DNA of 64,000 nucleotides. It comes from a beta proteobacterium L13 (GTDB taxonomy: Bacteria; Pseudomonadota; Gammaproteobacteria; Burkholderiales; Chromobacteriaceae). The notes below the pieces were generated by a model. That model did not search any database, was not told the origin of the DNA, and worked only from the letters and a program-made list of their open reading frames with translations. A program made the translations under genes and the position numbers. Each line of letters begins with the position of its first letter. Position 1 is the first letter of the stretch. The stretch covers positions 1 to 64,000 of the forward strand of contig AMYZ01000007.1 of the NCBI GenBank assembly GCA_000335715.1, written 5' to 3'. Below are positions 34,899 through 42,609 of the stretch, piece by piece.

Positions 34899-35372
34899 CT
34901 AGCGCCCGTGGTGGTAAATGCTGGCCAGCGGCAGCCTCTGCCCGGCCAGGTAGTCGTCCAGACAGCGGCCCACCAGCGGGCTGCGCCACATGGCTTGCCG
35001 GGCGCGGATCTCATCCGGTGTCAGCCAGACGGCCTCTACGATGCCCTCGTCCAGCTGGCTGCTTGTCGGCTGGCCAGCGGCCTGGCACACGAAGGCAAAG
35101 CGCAGATAGGTGATACCGCTGCTATCGTCCTTGTCGGCCAGGTACACGCCGCTTAGCGCCACCGGGTTGGCCGCATAGCCGGTTTCTTCCAGCGCTTCAC
35201 GCGCTACCGCCTGTAATAGGGTTTCGCCGTATTCCAGGTGCCCGGCTGGCTGGTTCAGGCGCAGGCCGTGTTCGGTGTTTTCACACACCATCAGGAAGCG
35301 GCCATCGCGTTCGATGATGGCGGCCACGGTAGTGTTGGGTTTCCACTGTGTATCGGGGGTAGGGCTGCTCAT
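34899..35372 (-). CDS. nudJ: Nudix hydrolase, NudJ-like
   Basis: 157-aa Nudix enzyme. The Nudix box GHLEYGETLLQAVAREALEETG is complete, with the metal-binding REALEE glutamates. In E. coli nudJ, which also lies next to mnmA, encodes a phosphatase for nucleoside di/triphosphates and thiamine pyrimidine pyrophosphate, so both family and context agree. Start at ATG 35372; a TTG four codons upstream is less likely because it lies next to the Fur site. First gene of the nudJ-unknown-mnmA operon. Confidence 0.88.
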   Translation of the reverse strand: MSSPTPDTQWKPNTTVAAIIERDGRFLMVCENTEHGLRLNQPAGHLEYGETLLQAVAREALEETGYAANPVALSGVYLADKDDSSGITYLRFAFVCQAAGQPTSSQLDEGIVEAVWLTPDEIRARQAMWRSPLVGRCLDDYLAGQRLPLASIYHHGR

Positions 35373-35377
35373 ATCAA

Positions 35378-35407
35378 TTGACAATCGTTATCATTTGTTT
35401 CTAATAT
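35378..35407 (+). promoter_or_regulatory. bfd promoter with overlapping Fur box
   Basis: A perfect -35 TTGACA (35378-35383) and TAATAT (35402-35407) are 18 bp apart. Over the -35 lies TGACAATCGTTATCA (35379-35393), which matches the 7-1-7 Fur consensus TGATAATNATTATCA at 12 of the 14 defined bases. Iron-bound Fur would block the promoter, fitting induction of bfd in iron limitation. Confidence 0.72.
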
Positions 35408-35449
35408 ACACGTATTGCGACTTATTCTTAATCATCAACAGGTGCTGCC

Positions 35450-35644
35450 ATGTACGTTTGCCTTTGCCACGGTGTAACCGACCGCGACATTCGCCAGGCT
35501 GTGTTCGACGGCGCCGTCACCATGCGCGATCTGGCGCGTGATCTTGGTGTCGCCACCGAGTGCGGCCGCTGCGCCTGCAGTGCCAACCAGGTGCGCAAGC
35601 AAAGCTTGCTGCAAATCAGCGAGCCAGAGCGGGTAGCTGCCTGA
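35450..35644 (+). CDS. bfd: Bacterioferritin-associated ferredoxin
   Basis: Small [2Fe-2S] protein of 64 aa that reduces and releases iron stored in bacterioferritin. The four ligands are Cys4 and Cys6 (MYVCLCHG) and the pair in TECGRCACS. Length and motif spacing fit Bfd. It lies under a Fur-type promoter and 115 bp before the bacterioferritin gene, which has a separate promoter. This arrangement lets the release factor and the store be regulated in opposite ways. Confidence 0.95.
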   Translation: MYVCLCHGVTDRDIRQAVFDGAVTMRDLARDLGVATECGRCACSANQVRKQSLLQISEPERVAA

Positions 35645-35661
35645 TTCTTCTACAGAATCAG
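35641..35661. repeat. Inverted repeat at the end of bfd
   Basis: CTGATTCT and AGAATCAG are perfect 8-bp arms around 5 bp and include the bfd stop codon. No T run follows, so it is a weak terminator or an operator for the bfr promoter. Confidence 0.5.
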
Positions 35662-35698
35662 AACCATTCCTATTGCATTTTCGCTATACGCAGTGAAC

Positions 35699-35726
35699 TT
35701 GTCATTGCATAAATTTGTGCCATAAT
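35699..35726 (+). promoter_or_regulatory. Promoter of the bacterioferritin gene
   Basis: TTGTCA and CATAAT are 16 bp apart, followed 28-33 bp later by AGGAGGT and the start codon. No Fur box is seen here. Confidence 0.55.
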
Positions 35727-35759
35727 CCCTGCAATTCGATATAGCAGGAGGTCACAGCC

Positions 35760-36230
35760 ATGCAAGGCGACAAGAAAGTCATCAAGTTTCTGAACCAGAT
35801 CCTCAAAACCCAGCTTACCGCCATCAACCAGTACTTCCTGCACGCCCGCATCTTCAAGAACTGGGGCCTGAAAGAGCTGAACGAGCACGAATACCACGAA
35901 TCCATCGTGGAAATGAAAAACGCCGACAAGCTGATCGAGCGCATCCTGTTCCTGGAAGGCCTGCCTAATCTGCAAGATCTGGGCAAACTGTACATTGGCG
36001 AGAATACCCAGGAAATCCTGGAATGCGACCTGAAGCTGGACACCGAAAGCCTGCCACTACTGAAAGACGCCATCGCCTACTGCGAATCGGTAAAAGACTA
36101 CGTTACCCGTGACCTGCTGACCGAGATGCTGGAAAGCGAAGAAGAGCATATCGACTGGCTGGAAACCCAGCTGGGCCTGATCGAGAAACTGGGTCTGGCC
36201 AACTACCAGCAAAGCATGATTGAAGACTGA
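35760..36230 (+). CDS. bfr: Bacterioferritin, haem-binding subunit with altered ferroxidase site
   Basis: Iron-storage protein of 156 aa, 24-mer forming. The haem ligand Met52 is kept (VEMKNAD). Of the six E. coli ferroxidase residues, Glu51, Glu127 and His130 are kept, but Glu18 is Gln, His54 is Asn and Glu94 is Asp. This pattern is known for the haem-carrying, catalytically weak subunit of two-subunit bacterioferritins (Neisseria, P. putida, Magnetospirillum), which co-assembles with a second subunit that has the intact site. No second gene is in the window; a terminator follows. A strong AGGAGGT precedes the start. Confidence 0.93.
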   Translation: MQGDKKVIKFLNQILKTQLTAINQYFLHARIFKNWGLKELNEHEYHESIVEMKNADKLIERILFLEGLPNLQDLGKLYIGENTQEILECDLKLDTESLPLLKDAIAYCESVKDYVTRDLLTEMLESEEEHIDWLETQLGLIEKLGLANYQQSMIED

Positions 36231-36256
36231 GCCACACCCGGTATCAGCCAGCAAGC

Positions 36257-36287
36257 AAAAAAGCCCGTCAAATGACGGGCTTTTTTC
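36257..36287 (+). terminator. Terminator after bacterioferritin
   Basis: AAGCCCGTCA / TGACGGGCTT stem with a 2-nt apparent loop and six Ts. A copy of the 10-mer starts at 36289. Confidence 0.9.
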
Positions 36288-36299
36288 ATGCGGCCAACC

Positions 36300-37880
36300 T
36301 TACTGCGCGGCGGAAGCATCGGCAGGTGCCGGTTCTTCCGGTTCCTGCCAGGGCAGGGCCACGCTGTGGTTGTTTACTTTCAGGATGCCTTCGTTGAACA
36401 GCAGGCTGGTGCTGATCTGGCCCCCTTCGCGGCGGATCAGCTGCTGTGCGGCCCACTCGTCCAGCTGGGCTGATAGCAGGCTGCGCGCCAGGGCATCGAT
36501 TTCTTCCAGGTTCGGCTGGTCTTCTGCGCTGGCGTCGACGGTAAACAGGTTACGTGCTTGCGCTACCACCAGGTTTTCCAGCGTTTGCTGCGGCAGCTCG
36601 ATATTGGCTTGTGCCGTAAAGCGCTTCAGGAACAGCAGGGTATTTTTCAGATCGCTCTGCTGGAAGCCTTTCAGCGCCAGGCTGCCGCTGGCTTGCGCCA
36701 CGCCGCTAGGCATTTTCAGATAGAAGGTATTTACCATCAGCTTCGGGTCGTTCTGCAGCAGGGGCAGGCCTTCTTTCACGATGGTGTCGATGTACTTCTT
36801 GCGCAGCTGTGCCGGCTCCAGGCCCTGGAAGGGCAGCTTGCCCAGCGCGTCGTCCAGTTTCACCAGGGTAGGGCCGTGCAGGTGGTTGGCCGAAATGTCC
36901 AGCTTGAACGGGCCGTACACGCTGTCGTTGTAGGCAAAACGGTCGAAATCCAGCTTGCCGCGGGTGTTGACGAAGTCGTCCTGCTCGCTGGTAACAATCT
37001 GGTACTTCAGCTTGGACAGGCCCACGTTGGATGGGCGGAACTCGCCGGACGGGTTGATGAACTCGCCCACGCGCACGCGGCCCACCAGGTAGATCAGCTC
37101 GTTCAGCTTGATGCTGTAGGGGATGGCTTCGTTCCAGTTGAGCTTGATGTCGCCCACTGTCAGCTCGCTGCTACCCAGCTTTACCCCGCTGCTGCCGGGG
37201 CGGACTTCGGACAGGTACTTCACGCCGTCGAAAGCAAAGCGGCCTTTCGGGCCGGCTTCCAGGGTAAAGCCCGGGCTGGTGGATTCGACGTGGTATTCCT
37301 TGTAACCGGCCTGGTAATTGACTTTCAGGTCAAAGCCTTTCCAGTTCATTTTCACGCCAGCCAGCGTTTCTTCGTAGTCGAAGGTTGGCACGGTCACACC
37401 CAGCTCGCCACCACCGGTCAGCCCCAGCCGGTTGATCACCGTAATGGGTGGCGCGTCGCCAAAGAAGCGTTGCAGTGTCTTGCGCGTGGCATCGCTCATG
37501 TCGAACTCGGTGCGCACGATGGCGCGTGCCGGGCGCAGATCCATGTCGAACAGGCCAGGTAGCAGGCCGTGGCGAACCTGGTGGCGATAGCGCAACGTAC
37601 CGCCCAAGAGCGGGCGCAGGTTTTCCGGCAGCAGGCCGATATAGGGGCCCAGCAGCTGCTGGTTCAGCGCCAGCTCGGTGGTTTCTTCGGACGAGAACCA
37701 GCCGCGCTCGTACTGGTGCGACTTCACCGTGAATACCGACATCGAGGCAATCATGCGGTGCTGTTCGGCCAGGGTTTCTTCGGCCTTGATGCCCGCCCAG
37801 TAGGCAAAGCCACTGTACAGTACGAAGGCACCGGCGATACCGGCGGCAGCCAGTTTGAGGTGTTGCTTGTTAACGTTCAC
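36300..37880 (-). CDS. DUF945 / YdgA-family protein
   Basis: Envelope protein of 526 aa with an N-terminal signal anchor (LAAAGIAGAFVLYSGFAYWAG, here read in two parts around residues 9-29) and a long periplasmic part of repeated beta strands. Seen: the family features SHQYERGWFSSEETTEL near residue 53 and NTRGKLDFDRFAYND. YdgA-like proteins occur in many gammaproteobacteria and betaproteobacteria; the role is not established. It is a single gene, convergent with bacterioferritin. Confidence 0.82.
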   Translation of the reverse strand: MNVNKQHLKLAAAGIAGAFVLYSGFAYWAGIKAEETLAEQHRMIASMSVFTVKSHQYERGWFSSEETTELALNQQLLGPYIGLLPENLRPLLGGTLRYRHQVRHGLLPGLFDMDLRPARAIVRTEFDMSDATRKTLQRFFGDAPPITVINRLGLTGGGELGVTVPTFDYEETLAGVKMNWKGFDLKVNYQAGYKEYHVESTSPGFTLEAGPKGRFAFDGVKYLSEVRPGSSGVKLGSSELTVGDIKLNWNEAIPYSIKLNELIYLVGRVRVGEFINPSGEFRPSNVGLSKLKYQIVTSEQDDFVNTRGKLDFDRFAYNDSVYGPFKLDISANHLHGPTLVKLDDALGKLPFQGLEPAQLRKKYIDTIVKEGLPLLQNDPKLMVNTFYLKMPSGVAQASGSLALKGFQQSDLKNTLLFLKRFTAQANIELPQQTLENLVVAQARNLFTVDASAEDQPNLEEIDALARSLLSAQLDEWAAQQLIRREGGQISTSLLFNEGILKVNNHSVALPWQEPEEPAPADASAAQ

Positions 37881-37999
37881 GATCCGGCCTGAAAAACGAA
37901 ATGAACGGGCATCTTACAATACCTGCGCCGGCTTATGAATCGGCATGCAGGCCGATGTTGGCCGCATCCTGCTTGTGCTTTGAATTTTCATGGCATTTT

Positions 38000-38015
38000 G
38001 CACAGTTTTCTGTGC
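38000..38015. repeat. Short inverted repeat before the desaturase gene
   Basis: GCACAG and CTGTGC, perfect 6-bp arms around TTTT, about 90 bp before the start. It could be an operator or a leader hairpin. The rest of 37881-38103 holds one 10-mer copy (37957) and no gene. Confidence 0.4.
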
Positions 38016-38103
38016 GATGCTTTGGCGAATGTGCTGGGTTTCAATAAAGCAATAGGTGTAAAATGAGGCATTGTTTCTACGTACCATGAGGTTTGACTCA
38101 TAA

Positions 38104-39285
38104 ATGGAATGGCTTAACGGTCTGATCGACCTGCCCTGGTGGGGCTATATCGTGGTGGCCTTGGTGCTGACCCACATCACTATTGCCTCTGTCACCATTT
38201 TCCTGCACCGCCATCAGGCGCACCGTGCGCTGGATTTGCACCCGATTCCTAGCCACTTCTTCCGTTTCTGGCTGTGGCTGACGACCGGCCAGGTCACCAA
38301 GGAGTGGGCATCCATTCACCGTAAGCACCACGCACGCTGCGAAACCGCAGAAGACCCGCACAGCCCGCAAGTGCTGGGCATCGACAAAGTGCTGTGGCAA
38401 GGTGCCGAGCTGTACCGGGCCGCCTGCAAAGACCGCAGCATCATGGAAAAATTCGGCCACGGCACCCCGGACGACTGGCTGGAGCGCCACGTGTACACCG
38501 GCCAGACCGGCAAGGGTATTTTGCTGATGCTGGTGATCGACCTGGTATTGTTCGGTGCTGCCGGCCTGGCGATCTGGGCGGTGCAGATGGCGTGGATCCC
38601 GTTTTTTGCCGCTGGCGTGATCAACGGCATTGGCCACTACTGGGGCTACCGCAACTTCGAAAACGAAGATGCCTCTACCAATATCGTGCCGTGGGGCATC
38701 CTGATTGGTGGTGAAGAGCTGCACAACAACCACCACACCTTTGGTACATCGGCCAAGCTGTCGTACAAGTGGTTCGAGTTTGATATTGGCTGGATGTATA
38801 TCCGCATCCTGGAAATCCTGGGCCTGGCCAAGGTGCGCAAGGTTGCACCGCGTCTGGCGCAGACTGCGGCCAACCCGCAGCTGGATCTGGACCACCTGCA
38901 AGCCATCATCGCCAACCGCTACGCCGTAGCTGCCCGCTATGCCCGCGAGCTGAAAGATGTGTACCGTGCCGAGGCCGCCAAGATCCAGCTGCCGGAGCTG
39001 GGTAATACCGACCTGGCGCGCAAGATGAAGGTATGGCTGAAGCAGGACGCCAAGGACACCCCGATGGCCGAACGCGCGCAGTTGGCTGCGGTACTGGCCA
39101 AGAGCCAGGTGCTGAATACCGTGTACAGCATGCGCCAGGAACTCACCCGCTTGTGGGAGCGTTCCTCGCTGACCCGTGACGAGCTGCTCAAAGAGCTGCA
39201 GGACTGGTGCAACCGCGCCGAGGCCAGCGGTATCGAATCGCTGCAGCGCTTTGCTCAGAGCCTGCGAACTGCTGCGGTAGCCTAA
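38104..39285 (+). CDS. desA: Membrane acyl-lipid delta-9 desaturase, DesA-like
   Basis: Di-iron membrane desaturase of 393 aa. The three histidine boxes are intact: HRHQAHR, HRKHH and HNNHH. Closest in character to Pseudomonas DesA, which inserts a cis double bond into acyl chains of intact phospholipids and adjusts membrane fluidity. After the desaturase core (to about residue 255) comes a helical extension of about 135 residues ending in WCNRAEASGIESLQRFAQSLR; Pseudomonas DesA has a similar tail. Electron donors are not encoded nearby. Confidence 0.9.
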   Translation: MEWLNGLIDLPWWGYIVVALVLTHITIASVTIFLHRHQAHRALDLHPIPSHFFRFWLWLTTGQVTKEWASIHRKHHARCETAEDPHSPQVLGIDKVLWQGAELYRAACKDRSIMEKFGHGTPDDWLERHVYTGQTGKGILLMLVIDLVLFGAAGLAIWAVQMAWIPFFAAGVINGIGHYWGYRNFENEDASTNIVPWGILIGGEELHNNHHTFGTSAKLSYKWFEFDIGWMYIRILEILGLAKVRKVAPRLAQTAANPQLDLDHLQAIIANRYAVAARYARELKDVYRAEAAKIQLPELGNTDLARKMKVWLKQDAKDTPMAERAQLAAVLAKSQVLNTVYSMRQELTRLWERSSLTRDELLKELQDWCNRAEASGIESLQRFAQSLRTAAVA

Positions 39286-39303
39286 GCCTGTTGCTACGCC
39301 AGA

Positions 39304-39330
39304 AAGCGCCGCCGATGCGGCGCTTTTTTT
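39304..39330 (+). terminator. Terminator after the desaturase
   Basis: AAGCGCCGC / GCGGCGCTT with a CGAT loop and a run of Ts. Confidence 0.9.
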
Positions 39331-39397
39331 ATTGCAGCTGGCGAGCACGGCTGCGCTACAATCCGCGCTTTCCCTTGTTAATGCTACAGGAGCTGCC

Positions 39398-39742
39398 ATG
39401 AGTATCTATCGTCATCTGCCGGGTAAACGCATGTCCGAAGCCGTGGTAGTAAACGGCCTGATCTACACCGTACAGGTGCCGGAAAGCGGCCAGGGCAATG
39501 CCCGCGAGCAGACGGCAGAAACCCTGGCGCTGGTAGACAAGGTGCTGGCCGAGCTGGATAGCGACAAGACCCGCATTATCGAAGCCACCATTTTCATGCC
39601 GGACCTGGCCGAATTCGACCAGATGAACGAGGCCTGGGACGCCTGGGTAGCCGAAGGCCACGCGCCGGTACGTTGCACCGTGGGTGCCAAGCTGGCGCAC
39701 CCGGACTGGAAGGTAGAGATCCGCATCGTGGCCGCGCGCTAG
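39398..39742 (+). CDS. RidA-family protein
   Basis: 114-aa member of the RidA/YjgF family, with the core MSEAVVVNGLIYTVQV, the helix LALVDKVLAELDSDKTRIIEATIFM and the late conserved APVRCTVGAKL, in which the Arg that binds the substrate carboxylate is present. Likely hydrolyses reactive enamine/imine intermediates or has a related activity. AGGAG precedes the start. It is the second RidA-like gene in the window, and the two are not close copies. Confidence 0.88.
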   Translation: MSIYRHLPGKRMSEAVVVNGLIYTVQVPESGQGNAREQTAETLALVDKVLAELDSDKTRIIEATIFMPDLAEFDQMNEAWDAWVAEGHAPVRCTVGAKLAHPDWKVEIRIVAAR

Positions 39743-39761
39743 TTTTTTGCGGCGCTGAAAA

Positions 39762-39822
39762 CAACAAGGGCAAGGTCGCCAGACCTTGCCCTTGTTGCGT
39801 GATGCGGCCAAGGTTGGCCGCA
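39762..39822. terminator. Two hairpins between convergent genes
   Basis: A 16-bp perfect stem (CAACAAGGGCAAGGTC and its complement, loop 4 nt) at 39762-39797 is followed by a TGCGGCCAA / TTGGCCGCA stem at 39803-39822. On the minus strand the first hairpin is followed by TTTTC, so it serves the efflux operon. Confidence 0.7.
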
Positions 39823-39832
39823 AACCGGATCG

Positions 39833-41377
39833 CTAGTGCCCGGCGTCCACCACTGGTGCGGCTCCAGCTGCCGCCTTGGGTGGGCGTGCCAGCCACACCA
39901 GGCCGGTGAGCAGCAGAAACAGCCCCGCCGCCAGCCAGAAGATTTCGTTGGCGCCGATAAACAGCCCCTGGCGGCTGATGTCGCGCGTCAGCAGGGTGGC
40001 GGCCTGCTCCTGGCTCAGCCCCAGCTGCTGCATGCCTGCCAGCGTCTGGCGCGTGCTCTCGTCGTACAGGCTGATACGGTCGGTTAGCTGCACATGATGA
40101 ATGCCTTCGCGATGCTCCCACTGCCAGGTGGTGAGCGAGGCGCCCACCGAGCCGGCCAGCGTACGCAGAAAGTTGGACAGGCTGGACGCACTGGCCAGCT
40201 GTTGCGGCTTCATGTTTGACAGCGTGATGGTAGTCAGCGGCATGAAAAAGCCTGCCAGCGCGATACCCTGCACAAACTGCGGCCACACCACATCGGCAAA
40301 GGTCATGTCCGGGTTAAAGGTAACGGCACGCCACCAGAAGCACAGGGCAAACACCAGAAAGCTCACCGTGACCACCCCGCGCATATCCAGCCGCTGGGCG
40401 TTCTTGCCGATGACCGGCGACAGCAGCACCGGCAGAATGCCTACCGGTGCGGTGGCCAGGCCGGCTTCGGTGGCGGTAAAACCCATCTGCGTTTGCATCA
40501 GCAGCGGCATCAGCACAATGGCGCCAAAGTACAGCATGAAGCCCACGCTGACCGAAATCACCCCCACGGTAAAGTTGCGGTCGCGGAACAGCGACAGGTC
40601 GATTACCGGGTGCTTGTCGGTGAGCTCCCACACCACCAGGTAAGACAGGCTCAATAGCGCCACCACGCCGTACAGCATGATTTCGCCAGAGTGGAACCAG
40701 TCCAGCTCCTTGCCGCGGTCCAGCATCATCTGCAGGCAGCCCACGCCCAGCACCAGCAGCGTGAGGCCAACCTTGTCGATAGGCAGTTGCAGGATGGTGG
40801 TTTCGCGGTGGCGCAGCTCGCGCCAGCTCAGCCACGCTGCCACCACGCCTACCGGCACGTTGATGAAGAAAATCCAGCTCCAGTGCCAGTTGTCCGACAG
40901 CCAGCCGCCCAGGATGGGGCCGAAAATCGGCGCCACGATGATGGTCATGGTCCACAGCGCCATGGCAATGGCGCGTTTTTCTGGCGGGTAGCTTTGCAGT
41001 AGCAGGCTTTGTGACAGCGGAATCATTGGCCCGGCCAGCGCGCCTTGCAGTACGCGGAACAGGATCAGCAGCTCCAGGCTGGGCGCCAGGCCGCACAATA
41101 GCGACGACAGCACAAAGCCGATGGTGGCGATCAGGAATAGCCGCACCTCGCCCAGCTTTTTGGCCAGCCAGCCGGTAATGGGTACCGCAATGGCGTTGGC
41201 CACGCCAAACGAGGTAATTACCCAGGTACCCTGGCTGGTGGACGCACCCAGGTCGCCGGCAATGGTGGGAATGGCTACGTTGGCGATGGTGGTGTCCAGC
41301 ACCTGCATGAAGGTGGCCAGCGACAGTGCCAGCGTTACCAGCGTGCGCGAGCGCCCTTGTAGCGGGGGATGTGCCAT
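39833..41377 (-). CDS. emrB: DHA2-family drug efflux MFS transporter (EmrB-like)
   Basis: Inner-membrane proton-driven efflux pump of 514 aa with 14 predicted helices. Seen: the DHA2 start FMQVLDTTIANVAIPTIAGDLG with the membrane Asp, GWLAKKLGEVRLF in the first loop, and the helix-5 motif VLQGALAGPMIPLSQ. With the HlyD-type adaptor and outer-membrane channel upstream it forms a tripartite system that exports hydrophobic compounds across both membranes. Third gene of the operon, 9 bp after emrA. Confidence 0.93.
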   Translation of the reverse strand: MAHPPLQGRSRTLVTLALSLATFMQVLDTTIANVAIPTIAGDLGASTSQGTWVITSFGVANAIAVPITGWLAKKLGEVRLFLIATIGFVLSSLLCGLAPSLELLILFRVLQGALAGPMIPLSQSLLLQSYPPEKRAIAMALWTMTIIVAPIFGPILGGWLSDNWHWSWIFFINVPVGVVAAWLSWRELRHRETTILQLPIDKVGLTLLVLGVGCLQMMLDRGKELDWFHSGEIMLYGVVALLSLSYLVVWELTDKHPVIDLSLFRDRNFTVGVISVSVGFMLYFGAIVLMPLLMQTQMGFTATEAGLATAPVGILPVLLSPVIGKNAQRLDMRGVVTVSFLVFALCFWWRAVTFNPDMTFADVVWPQFVQGIALAGFFMPLTTITLSNMKPQQLASASSLSNFLRTLAGSVGASLTTWQWEHREGIHHVQLTDRISLYDESTRQTLAGMQQLGLSQEQAATLLTRDISRQGLFIGANEIFWLAAGLFLLLTGLVWLARPPKAAAGAAPVVDAGH

Positions 41378-41386
41378 GCAGCCTCC

Positions 41387-42583
41387 TTATTTGCCGATGT
41401 TGGCCGCAACAATTTGCGCCACGCGGCGGTCGGCTTCGGCCAGCTTGCCGTCAAATACATTGGTCGCCAGTACCGGCGCAGCTTTGGGGGCGGCGCTCAG
41501 CAGTGGGCCATCCTGCTGGCTGGTGTCCACGCTGACGTGCATGGACAGGCCCAGGCGCAGGGGGTGGGCTTTCAGCTCGGCCGGGTCCAGCGCAATACGC
41601 ACCGGCACGCGCTGTACCACCTTGATCCAGTTACCGGTGGCGTTTTGTGCCGGCAGCAGCGAGAACACGCTACCTGTGCCTGCCCCCAGGCCGGCTACCT
41701 TGCCGTGGTAGGTCACCTCGTCGCCGTACTGGTCGGCGTGGACTTCTACCGGCTGGCCGATGCGCAGGTCTTGCAGCTGTACTTCCTTGAAGTTGGCATC
41801 CACCCAGGCGCTATCCAGCGCGGCGATGGCCATCAGCGGGGTGCCAGAGGCAATGCGGGTACCTGGCTGGGCGCTGCGGCGGGCGATTTGCCCGGCCAGC
41901 GGGGCGCGAATCTCGGTGCGCGACAGGGCCAACCAGGCTTCGCGTACGGCGGCGGCAGCCCGGGCGACAGCGGGTTGTTTTTCGGCGCTATCGGCCAGCA
42001 CCAGGGCGCGGCTGGCCTTTTGGTCTTCACGAGCGGCATTCAGCGCGGCAGTAGCGGCCGCCAGCTGGGCGCGGGCAGCGTTGGCCGCATCACGGGCGTG
42101 CTGGACTTCTTCTTGCGCGATGGCTTGCTCTTTGGCGGCGGCCTCGCGGCGTGCCAGGTCGCCGGCGCTGCGCGTGACGTCGGCCTGGGCGCGGGCCAGG
42201 TCGGCCTCGCGCTGGGTCACTACCGCGTCGGCCTTGCCGCTCACCGAAATCAGCTGGCGGGTCTGGCGTACCGCCTGGGCCAGGTCGGCTTCGGCGCGGG
42301 CCAGCGCCAGGGTGGCATCGCTTTTGTCCAGGCTGACCAGCACATCACCGGCCTGGACGGTTTGCGTGTCGTCGGCATGAATGGCGCGGATGCTGCCTGC
42401 CACCTGGGCGGAGATGGGGATCAGGTTGCCTGCCGCGTAGGCATCGTCGGTGCTTTGGTGATGACGCAGTGCCACAAACCAGTAGGCACCGCCTGCCAGG
42501 CCGGCCAAAGCCAGCGCCAGGGTAAGGCGGGTGAGGGTGGTACGGCGGGCGTTCGGCTGCTGTTGGTCCATCGTGTTTTCCAT
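41387..42583 (-). CDS. emrA: HlyD-family periplasmic adaptor (EmrA-like)
   Basis: Membrane-fusion protein of 398 aa. One N-terminal helix (about 17-36), a STDDAYAAGNLIPISAQVAG lipoyl-domain start, a long alpha-helical coiled coil (about 95-215) rich in Ala, Glu, Arg and Gln, then the second lipoyl half LSRTEIRAPLAGQIARRSAQPG and a beta-barrel with VDANFKEVQLQDLRIGQPV. Connects the EmrB-type pump to the outer-membrane channel. Second gene of the operon. Confidence 0.93.
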   Translation of the reverse strand: MENTMDQQQPNARRTTLTRLTLALALAGLAGGAYWFVALRHHQSTDDAYAAGNLIPISAQVAGSIRAIHADDTQTVQAGDVLVSLDKSDATLALARAEADLAQAVRQTRQLISVSGKADAVVTQREADLARAQADVTRSAGDLARREAAAKEQAIAQEEVQHARDAANAARAQLAAATAALNAAREDQKASRALVLADSAEKQPAVARAAAAVREAWLALSRTEIRAPLAGQIARRSAQPGTRIASGTPLMAIAALDSAWVDANFKEVQLQDLRIGQPVEVHADQYGDEVTYHGKVAGLGAGTGSVFSLLPAQNATGNWIKVVQRVPVRIALDPAELKAHPLRLGLSMHVSVDTSQQDGPLLSAAPKAAPVLATNVFDGKLAEADRRVAQIVAANIGK

Positions 42584-42609
42584 GTTTTGTCCTTTCGATA
42601 GCGCAGCGC

